A stretch of DNA of 64,000 bases from positions 1,679,001-1,743,000 of the forward strand of contig OX438745.1 in NCBI GenBank assembly GCA_949316235.1, given 5' to 3'. Below, piece after piece: positions 34,808 to 46,800 of the stretch; position 1 is the stretch's first letter; each line of letters begins with the position of its first letter. The position numbers and the translations under genes are program-made. Source of the DNA: Oegoconia quadripuncta. Its lineage: Eukaryota; Arthropoda; Insecta; Lepidoptera; Autostichidae. The notes beneath the pieces were generated by a model. That model was not told where the DNA came from. It worked only from the letters and a program-made list of their open reading frames with translations, and did no database searches.

Positions 34808-37800
34808 GTGAGTAAAATGTTCCAGTATTATTTATATACATGTTGTTCATGAAATATCACGATTTTATAGCTGTCTCGAACTGAAAATATCGGCGGGCTG
34901 GTCTCTACCCGGGGGTCACGTAATGGCTACCTATACGAATTTCAATACAACTTTGATTGTACAAATCTTTCAATTTGAAATATCTCTGATAGTAAAACCT
35001 TGTACTGAAAATGTTTCAAGTGAAAGTTGTTAGGCAATATTGTGCGGATTTTTGGGCATGTATGCCTTTATTTGTAGCTTCTTTGTTGCTTCTCTTCACT
35101 GATGGTTTATTTTTATGCGACGCGTAAGCGGAGTCCACGTATGTAACAACGTAATGGCCGACCTCGATGATGATTTGAGGCCGTAAAATGGTCCGCAACA
35201 TGTTACAAAACAAGTTTCATTCGAAATACTTCGCTGAAAATGGTGTAATATATGTAATAATTTAAAAAGTATGTTTCCTGCATACTGGGAGAGTTTTGTT
35301 AATTCGCCGAGAGAAGAGGCCGCCATTTTGCGTTCGGATACACAAACGCTTATCGATTTCCAAGTCTTTGTTGAGTTCCCCAACTAAAATAGTCCGAAGC
35401 GCGTCTTTTGTGATGCTAAAACTTTCTTCTCTCTCTTTCAATTGTTGTTAAGTGAGGAGGTAGACACTAATTATTAATATATATAGTAAACAGGGGTACC
35501 CATGGTATGCAGCACTAGGTGTGTCTGCGTTTTAAACTCGCCAATAATGTCAAAAAGAGTTATTCCTGTTAATTTGCACTACAATAATATTTCATAGCTT
35601 CTACCTAATAGAATGGGACATGAAATGTAGCTACCAGCACCTTTGTACCTACATAGAAATCGTACTAAAGAGACTATCCCTTCTTTATATTTCTACATTC
35701 ACAGATTTTGAAAAACTGTAGGTACAGTATCAAAATCACTTAACATCAGGTGTGATTGAGGTCAAGTGCTAACCCGTTGTGTATAAAAGAATACGTACCT
35801 ATTCTAATCAATATTGATAAGGAACTTGAGTCTATCAGTTCAACTCAGGTCAAGGTATTATCCTGGGTTATAATAATATAATGGATGCAGGCGAAAATCT
35901 GGTAGTTGATAACAAATTGACGAACATCCTGTAGGTGTGCATACTTATTTTTTTTTTAAATATTATTTGAGGCTTTTGTAGTATGTGCAACCTGGGTGAC
36001 TATGCCAGTCTCGTTGATTCCTACCTACTTACCTTTTCAAACTTTATGTTGCAATGAGCAACCCAACAAAATACGCACTAATGGCTCTTCTGTATAGCAC
36101 TTCAGCCAATACACAGCTGAGCCGACCATTGAATAGATCTGATGATTTAATTAAAAGTCCCCTGATATCTGTGCTTCGAACTATGTTCTTCACTTCACTT
36201 TTTTAAATTTAATGGCAACTACTACTTTGTAGTAATTCTGCCAAATACTGGTGTTTGAAGAGGCTAGTGTATGTTTAGCCAAAGAACGGTATTCGCTGGC
36301 ACTGCGTATCTAAACTAAATTGCTCCTTAATGAGAACAAAACGAAATATCTTAGATTTTCATTACCTAATGTTGAACAGGTTGCCACCAAAATAAGAATT
36401 AAACATGAACAGTTGGAACTTGTGGACACAACTGTATTCCTTGGTATGACTTTAGATTCTCAGTTACAGTGGGGACCCCATATTAAAAAACTAATGAAAA
36501 GACTCAGTTCTGCCGCATATGCTGTTAAGAAAATTCGAAATATCTGTGATATTGAAACAGCGCGCTTAGTCTACTTCAGCTACTTTCACAGCTTGATGTC
36601 ATATGGTATCTTGCTGTGGGGAAACGCTGCTGATACAGATAGCATATTTCTCTTACAGAAACGAGCTATTCGTGCAATTTATAAATTAAGGTCAAGAGAT
36701 ACATTAAGACAAATATTTAAAGAAATTAATATTTTAACATTTTCGTCACAATATATATATGAAAATCTTGTATATGTTAAGAGAAATATATATTCATTCG
36801 AGAAACATTGTGACCGACATAATGTCAATACAAGGAGCAAAAATCAATTAGCTGTACCTTTTAGTAGACTTAGTAAAGTTAATAAGTCATTCAGAGGTCA
36901 ATGTGTGCGCTTCTACAACAAGGTTCCCATGGATATACGGAATCTTCCGCTTAATAAATTTAAACTTATTATAAAACAAAAATTATGTAAAAAGGGATAT
37001 TACAAAATTTCAGACTATATTAATGAAAGTAATCCATGGGATTAAACGGCTCCTCTACTCGATATATAAAATTGTTGTAACCTTTCTTGATTGTACATGA
37101 TTTATTGAAAAGAGACAAACCCTCTGAGTTTCTCGCTAGCTCTTCTCAGTAGTGGTCGCGTTCCGAGCTAGTGGTAGTTTAAAAAACAAATGACGTTCAT
37201 AAGTGCATATTGTATTGCCTACATGAATAAATGATTTTCATTTCATTTCATTTCATTTCATTTCATTTAAAAGAAACATACATCTCAGGAATAAATGTTC
37301 GTACTCATCACACAAACATTTACCCGTCGCGGGATTCGAACCCGCAACCGTTGGTTTCGCTGAGAGGATCACTATCCACTACACCAACCGGTCGTCGATT
37401 ATGCTCTTACTATTATGTCGTTGATATTCAAAGAGAGGAATGATGTTAATATGTAAATAAATATTAATAAAACTACATTATCGATCACTGTGGCCCATAG
37501 TAATGAGAGGAGGGTGTACCCCAACAGTGGGCATACGTAAGCCTTCTATACTGATCAAAAGCACGGAAACCGGTGAGTACAACCGCCTCCGTGGCTCAAT
37601 GTAAACAACATTGGGTTTACGATTCGGAGGTCGCGGGTTCGATCCCCAGCGGGGTACATGTTTAAGTACTCGGTTTGGTTGGTGGTAGGGTATTTTAAAT
37701 GTCCGCCTGGCTAGCTACCACCAGCGTATCTAAATCTGCCGCCAAGCAGCAATGTTAACAGCATTGTTGTGTTCCGGTTGACAGAGATAAGATAGCCAGT

Positions 37801-40800
37801 CCCCCAAATGTGTTAGGGTCCGGGTCAGTACGCTTCCACCTCATCTTCACTTAACATCAGGTGTGATTGAGGTCAAGTACGAACCCGTCGTGCATAAAAA
37901 AAAACATATATAATGTGATAAATGCCTGCCTGCATAATTAAAGCTATCAAAAAAAATTATTTTTTTTAATGCATAACGGCTTTAATTAAGCAGGCAGGCA
38001 TTTATCACACATTGTGTTGAAAATCTAATACAATCCCTCAGAAATCCTGAAAAATGCGAACCTCGCGAAGACTTCTACCAAGAAGGTGATCCAGAGGCTG
38101 GAGAAGGACCTCGGAATGGATCTGACTGAAAAGAAGAAGATGATAGACAAGCTTGTGATGGACTACGTCAACAGCAAGGGTTCTGAAGATGAGTCGGAGT
38201 CTGACTCGGCCGCATCTGCTGACGGTGATGATAAGGGGAAGAGTTCGGAGGATGACTATAAGGTAATTATTATTATAGTATTAGGTAGAGACAAACAGCA
38301 TTACTGCTGATATGTCTATGTCACAGTGTTGAAAGAGTCTTGAACGAATCACTGATTAGACGAAGACAACCTCTTCTGGCAGCTTGTTTAAAAAAAATAT
38401 AAAAAAATATTTAAAACAATTATCACACCAAACAGTGCAGTGATATACACGCATGTAGTTTTATGGACGTTGGCCATTACAATAATTGTAGCTTTTAATA
38501 TTTAATCTATGTAATAAATATTTAATCTAGTGAGATAGTGATGACTTTAAAAAAGTAATAGACTCCAGATAGCATTTGAATTTGAATGTGCCAGTATAAA
38601 TAAATATTTATTACTCATTTCTTAATACATGACAACAAGCAACGGTTGGGACTATCCTTTTAAGTATAATAATACCTGTAAGAGGAAGTCGCGCTCTTTC
38701 ATAAGATACGGTTTAACTTAATATTAAATACTTAATAAATATCCATAAATAATCCACAATTGCACACACCTCACAGATTTTTAGTTGTAGCCAACTTATT
38801 TAATGGCATGTGTCTAGATTGAATCCGATGAGTTAAAATTTTGATCAATAAACCAAGGTGAATTAAATGTTTGTTCCATGTACATTATTTTACTTTCTTT
38901 TTATACTTAAAGAGTAGTTCTGAGTGATCTTGTGCAGTATGTCCGTGTTACCTGTGTGGCCAATATGTGACCGAAATAATTGCAATCGCGTCAGTTCATC
39001 CACTTTCTTTAAAATGTCATATGCTGTTGTTACGCCTTGCGAAATCGTTTTAGCCGCCTCGAAGTTCTACTAAATATCTAAACAGTTGTTTGCAACAAAC
39101 TGAGAAGTCCACATGTCTACACCAGCGTGGCTGACATGCCCCATAGTCTTTCTACATAGACTCTGCCTCTCTCTTACGCGCCGAAAGCAGGAGCGTGATG
39201 GCAGGCTTTTATTTCCAGTCATGTAGACAGACTATGGCCACACGCTAGCCCTGTGGGACGAAAAAATGATCTCTTTGGTGACCATTTCCAACAGAAAAAC
39301 TTTCAACTATTATTAATTGCAAAATTAACATAAATAAATATATATCCTTAGACATACACACAGCGCCATCTAGTTCCACAGTAAGCAACTATGGGCTTGT
39401 ATTGTGGATACCAGATGGTTGATATACCTACTTATATACATTTTGTTTTTGTAAATAAATACTTATTATAAATGAAAACATCCATAACTCTGGTACACAT
39501 GTCCGTATTCATCATACAAAGATATGCCCCTAGCGGGATTGGACCCTGCAACCTTTTGTGTAGTGGTCAGAGTTTCTAATCACTACACCAAACAGGTCGT
39601 CAACATGTTATAAATGTTATAAATATAGGTTAAACGCGTTTTAAATACTGGTTAAACACATTTTAAACATATAAAAAACATTGCTGTTAAAATGTTTTAA
39701 CAAAAGTATTTTTGGTTTGTGTAAAAAAGTATGTTTTGTTCTTTAAAGAAATTCTTAAAAATGTTGTAACCCTTTACTCCTTATAGTGGATATAATACCA
39801 AACTGTCATCATCATCTACGCAAACAATTCAACTTTAAAAGCTAAATATTTACGAATCGGTTGAACCAATATCCATCAAACGTTTAAACACCATTTGCGT
39901 CATAAACATGACTATTCCAAATTATCACTTGTCTTATTTGGGCGACTCTCTAACCGCCTCTATATCCATGGCTATAACCATAGCAAATTTTTTGATCACC
40001 AGGAAGATGAAAAGAAGCCAATCAAGCGTGCTGCTTCTAACCTCACAAAGGTAAATAGACTCTGGGCAGCATTTGAATTTGGATGTGCAAGGGTCTCATG
40101 GAATATTCCTCCGTCTAATGTATTTAGACTCTATTCCATCATCCGTGTCCTTCATTGTTGCTTGTTCCGGACACGTTCCATTAACATAACATATTTACTA
40201 TTTTAAAATTTTGATCTGCAAACCTAGGCCTCTCATCAAAATATTCGATCCAATTACTTAATAAATAATAAATAAATAAATATCCTTACACATACATACA
40301 GTGCCATCTTATTCCACAGTAAGCAACTATAGGCTTGTGTTGTGGATACCAGATGGTTGATATACTACATAAATACACTTTTTTTTGTAAATAAATACTT
40401 ATTATAAATGACAACATCCATAACTCGGGTACACATGTCCATATTCATCACAAACATATGCCCCTAGCGGGATTCGAATCCGCAACCTTTTGGTATAGTG
40501 GTCAGAGTTGCTAACCACTACTCCAAACAGGTCGTCAAATTACTTAGAGAAGCATTTTTGTGTAATGCTGCAATATCATATCTGAATCCCTCCTATTCTT
40601 AACCTTCAGTCCAATATGTGATGGAACCCATTGCATCATTATGTCGCGCCGATTAGTTCAACCAATTTTAGACGACATGATGTCGCGGGTTCGAATCCCG
40701 CTAGGGATAATATGGAAATGTACGATACGACTGTACTTCAAAAGACACTATTAAGACGAAGCTGCGACAAGACTGAACCTCGACAGAATGTTTGTTGCTG

Positions 40801-43800
40801 AATACGGGCATGTGTACCCGAGTTATGGGTGTTTTTACAAAAAAAAATATGTATTCTTATAGTACTTCGTGTAATCAACCATCTGCACTAGGAGCATGAC
40901 AGGGACGATAGACGTTTATGTCGCGCGAGATAATATTTGTCCTGCTCATTCCTTTGGACGAAATATATAACTATCCCACTTTCACGTCGCGCGCGACAAA
41001 CGTTATCATGCTACGGGGGCTGGTATCCTTAAGACAAACCTAATTTCTTAGTGTGGAGCTAGATGGCTCTGTGTGTATGTTTAAGGATATTTATTTATTT
41101 TCTTTAAATTGCCATATATGCTGTTGTTACGCTTTAGGCTAGAGGCACATGAATAATACCAAACATTAAATTGAATATTTAGGAGGCTTTTTGAGGAGGA
41201 GGAGAAAATTGACAATCAACAAATGATATCATGTATCTTACGTTGAAATAAATGCTTGAAGTTTTTTTGAAGTTCGCTCCATAGTGATATTATGTAATAA
41301 TTTTTTTAAAGAAAAATACATACTGTTTTTAAAACAAGGGGAAAAAAAACTTTTTTTTTAAACATTTCAACAACAGTGCTTTTATGAGATTTTTAAAATG
41401 TGTTTAAAAAAATTAAGATTTTCTCTCTCTGAGGGTAAATAAGCAATGGCCAGCAAAGAGGATCCTCTTTTTCGTCCAGCAGAGCTAGCTAGTTTCTCTA
41501 CACAGACACGAGATAGAAGCCCGTTGTCACGTTCGCCCTTTATGGGAGTAAAAGAGACGCAAAGCCTCTATCTTGTGTCGTTGTAGAAATAATATGGTGC
41601 TGGTGCATTTATGTGGACCTTTTATTTTTACGGTATAAAGCCATAGATAGACATAAGCGACAAACTAAAAACAACCACTGCTGTGGCTCAATGTAATTGG
41701 TTTACGAATCAGCGTTCGCGGGTTCGATCCCCAGCAGGGTACATGTTTGGTTGGTGGTAGGGCATTTTAATACTGTAAAAAGTAATCTTATAAATAAGTG
41801 AATTATGAAAAAAAAATCCGCCTGGCAAGCTACCGCCATCTTATCAAAGTCTGTCGCCAAACAGTAATGCTATTAGCATTGGTTGTCAGAGATGGGGTTA
41901 CCGGGTCAGTACGCTTCCACCTTCTGCCATATCTTTACTAATCATCGGGTGGGATTGAGGTCAAGTGCTAACCACTTTGTGCATAAAAAAGAACTCTTTT
42001 CGTCAGAGGTTAAAGTATCACGATTTCAAATGGTCACTTTGCGTCTTATAAAGCTTTTCTGAGCGAACTGTAGGCAATTTTTTTTAATTCCAGGAAGATG
42101 AAAAGAAGCCAACCAAACGCGCCGCTCCAGCAAAACGCCAAACGAAAAAGCCAACACCGTAAGTTTAATATTTTAGCAACAAAATCATTGGTAGATTTAA
42201 ACGTACGTATTAGTTAGTATGATTTATAACAGGTACAGCACTATTCCCTACCCTCAATTTCCCTTCATTTCTCATCCTATCATGGGGGTAACCAACAAAC
42301 ATCACTTCTTATCTGATACTCGAGTCGAGCACATCGCTATTGATCTCCCAATTCAGAAGTCATAACGCGAAATCAGCCGTGTTAAACCACGCAAAATAGT
42401 AAATCAACCGCGTCCCGCGCAAAACTTATAGTAAAACAGCGAATCATCTCGTCTGGAGGGTGCGGAAGACCGAGGAGGCCTGCGTCCATACGAACTAGGA
42501 CACGGAGCAGACAGGAACCAGGTTTTCCCCTAATCCCTTTCTTCCCGACACCCCACTAATATTTTCAAAGGCGATCTTCATTTACCCTTTTAATTGGACG
42601 ACTGATTGGCCTGTGGATAGTGACCCTGACTGCGAAACCAACGAGTACACGTTTTGCGGATTCGAGTACACATTTGTGTAATGAATACAAACATTTATTC
42701 CCAACTCAGGGATGTTTATATAAATATTTATGTATGTTTTATCCATTATCTAGTATTCATAGTACTATGCTTTCCTTCATTTGGGACAATTATTGGTGTA
42801 AATGTCCGAATTATTTGTTTATTTACAAAATGAATAATGATTTCAGTGCAAAGTTCTACTCAGCAGAATGTTTGACATTTTATAAGATGAAAATTTTTTT
42901 GACAGGTCTAAGCGTAAAGCCGGCTTGGATGAGGAAGACAGTGAAAATGAGGTGATATGACATTTTAATTCCATTTTTTTCTAAGCCTCGGGTCCAGGGC
43001 GGATTGGTGGATTTGTGTCAGACTAGTGGCCACCTGACAGTCAGTGTTTTTAAGCGGCTGCTGTAGGCCATCGACTTGGTTTAACGAATGCCTCTAATTG
43101 AAAAAACAACCGTGACTGACTATTAAACGTGCCCCTCGAAGCACAGAACTTCTCTGGTGTTTGGCAACTCTTCAAATTTTACCAGTGTCAAGTGTCGCGA
43201 TCTTACTCCCAACCGAGCCCATTCTCGTGAGGCTAATGGCGAGAGACCACGTTTTAGTGCCATAAGGCATGGTAACTATACAATACTGGTTAATATATTG
43301 GTTAATTGGTTTTTAGGACGATAATTTGCAACCAGACAAGGAGGACAGCGAGTGGGGCAAGAAAAAGGGGGCTAAGGCGAAGAAGGTATGTACTCTTTAA
43401 ATATCACATTAATTAATTAACATAGATCGGAGTAAGTATAACGATTTCACTTAAAAAGCTGAATTAGGGTAGGTTTAGAATAATTTAAAAATAGTAATAT
43501 TACTAAATATAACAATTTTTATAAGATTATGGCACACTGACTTAAATACTTGGCTAGTTAAGTTCCATTGCATACACTAGAAAAATCGCCTTTATTATCA
43601 TGGACACATACAAGAACTTTCTGGCAGACATCACAGCACACTTTCACTCCACAATGGCAAAGTTCCAGGAAAACCAGATAAGGGTGGTTCACTCCACAAT
43701 GGCAAAGTTCCAAGAAGACCAGACAAGGGTGGTAACCGCATTGGCCGATGAATGGGAGAGTGTGAAAAAATTTGTGATCACATCTATAAATGACGTGAAG

Positions 43801-46800
43801 AAGGATTTTGACCTTCTGGTTAAGGAGCGCGTCCATAGAGAGACCCAGATGCGAAGGAAGATCCTGCTTTATGGGGAGTCCTCGAGGTCAGTGACGAGAG
43901 CACCTCTGAGCAGGTTTAGAAAGTTGCAGGGGACCCACCAACTTCCCATGGCCCTATCAACCATCTTGGTTATACTCCGAATCATTGAGAAATGTGCTCG
44001 GTACTTGCGCGGGGCTCTTTCCCGATAGCATTCTTGAGTCTCGAAAAATTGTTCAACTCTATGTTCTTGTCCCTATGGTCAATTCTGCCCATACTGGGGC
44101 TTAACGATTCATATACGGCCGCTTCGCCCCCGGAAGATAGGTCTATTGCGAAATCAATCAATCAAATACTCTTTATTGCACAATTAACAAAAGCTACATG
44201 AAGAAATATTGCTCCTTTCTTCAAATTCCATGCAAGAGCAAATCTTTGCAAGTTGCAAAGTTGCAGAAGCCATCTTAAGTTACCAGACGTCGAAGCCAGT
44301 GTTTGTTGGAGGCATCGGATGAGGCGTGCCTCTAGTAGTGATGCCAGGAAACCCTGGCCGATAATGGTAAAAGCTAAATATAAGAGTAGTCCCATTGATT
44401 CGAACCGTGATTTGTATCACATGGTTAGAAATAGCTACAATAAGGTGTGTAGCGATGCTCAACGCCGCCACATTCACAAATCTGTTCAACATCGTCAGTT
44501 CAAGGACTCAGCTGAGGTTTAGAAGGTTCTTAGATTCATAATAGTTGGCAAATCACAAAACGATTCAAATTCTAAAGATGTTAGTCAATACTTTTCGACT
44601 TCTGCAGTGCTTGATAGCAAGTTCAAAGCAAATTAGTCATCATCTTTCAAATTTTCCAATTCCTGATTCTGACCCATTCGTTTTTACCCAGTTGTCCGAT
44701 TGTGATGTTAAGAAGAACGTTTTTTCAATTGCCTCCAATGCTGTGGGTAATGACAGCATTAGCCGTCGTAATATGATTATTTCTGTAATAATTTTCAATA
44801 AGTCATTTTCTTCTAGTACCTCTCCTGAAATATGGAATGATGCTTAAATCCCCTTACCAACATTAGTCAACATCTTTCGTCCTACTACCTTTATGCAGAC
44901 GATCTTCTCCCAAGCGTCTGTAGATAATATATCCGATGCCATTTAAATTATTAATGTAGAGCTGGCTCATATCTTAGAAGGGAGTAAAAACTATGGTCTA
45001 CGTCAATCCTACCAAGAGTCAGGCAATCATTATAATCGGCAATCCATTTTATGTGACTTATTCCTAAGTGATTTCGTAAGCTGAATAAATCTAGGCCTTT
45101 ATTTTAATAACACCTTGTCATGGAATCCGCAAGTTGCCAAGGTTGGTAGGAAGATGTTCGCTGCGTAATTTCCTACCAACTGCCACTAAAGTTGCTTTTG
45201 CACAATCCTTGCTTTAGCCGATTCTGGACTATGCTGATTGTTGCTATCCTGATCTTACTGCCAAACTTCTCAATACACTTGAGCGACTCCAAAACCTGGC
45301 GATTAGGTTCATCTTTGGACTATGACTACGTTTCTGAATACATAAGTCGGCTCAAGTGGCTTTCAATTAGCCGCCGCTAAGACTTACATATTCTTTCACG
45401 ACTTACATATTCTTTCACTTCTTTATTCTGTGGTGTTCAACCCCAGAACTCCGTTCTTTCTCAAGGAATGCTATCAATGTCTTTCTTCTACCACGATCGC
45501 CGCCGTCGTTCTACGATTAATCTACGTCTTTACCAAGTCCAAATTCTATGATCATTCTACTTTGCAGACCATCGTTCTGTGGAACTCTCTACCTGAATCC
45601 ATCAGACGTGCTCTATCTTTAAACATTTTAAAGAGCATGTTTCAATCCTTTAAGTTGCACTTTGTATTTATTTGAAATTGGAAATAAACTTTTTTTTCTC
45701 TCTGGTCATCATCAATTACTGATTCCTTATCCATTATTTATAATAAATGTGTAAATATATTATATGTTTAATTGGTAATTATGTGTGTATTATTTTTGTT
45801 ATGTTGTATACATCTATATAGCTATTTATGTATATAATATATAACCGACATATTATGTCGGGAAACCGCGTGCATTGCTAGCGACAGACGGTGCAGCTTC
45901 TCGTGGTATAGGGTAGCTCGGGAAATTGAGATATTATGTCAAGCTGCTAAAGGCAAATAGGATATCAGAATGACACGAACATTTAATAGAACGAGGTAAT
46001 GGTCTGCCACTGATGGAATACGGACCCGATTACCTTAAACTTTAAGGTGGCATTTACAGACCACTTACCCACGCATAAATTATAATTATGATCATGGAAC
46101 CTGAGATGTTTACCGGTCAAGGGTAAACATTTGCATGCCCCTCATACCATCCAACTTGGCCCTCGCATTCAGTCTGTGGGATTCAACCGGAGTAGTCTAC
46201 AATATCTCCTGCTGAAATTCCATGAGAAACCAACGACTCACCGGATTCTTCGAAGCGTCCGTGATGTCATGTTCGTTGATGTGTTGAGTGGTGGTCCCTC
46301 TGCTTTGACATCTGGTAGCAATCTGAATGTACATAATCGATGTGCAGACCTAACATTACTGTAAACGTCATTAGTTTCGGCGCTACCAGCGCCACCAGGT
46401 TCACTTCTTGTGGCAAACCGCGAATTATGACAGTCATTCGACCGGTCAAATTACAAATTCCGTCGCTAATTTATCGCTATCTGCGCCATGTATGTATATG
46501 TTTTTTTAATATAATAGGTTATTAATTATGTAACTATGTTATATCTGCATCCGTAATTTGGACAACCTGCTTGTTCTGTTAAGTTGCACTCCTAAAGGTT
46601 GTCCAGAAGAGATCGCTTTTGGTGATAAGACCGCCTAATTGTGCTCTTTTTTTTACTGTATTGTTTTGCAAAACGTATATTTTTTTTTGGTGTTAAAGTG
46701 TTTGTATTATAATGTGTCACGACTTTTATCCTAAATGGGATGGTCAGAGACATCCCAAAAATTAGCTATTGGATGTTTCAATCATAAAAAGTTTCATGCT

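Noticed and set aside
35016..35383. Overlapping minus-strand frames of 65 and 95 codons just after SWIB-protein exon 1
   Set aside because: No domain resemblance and no supporting splice structure; likely chance frames in intron 1.
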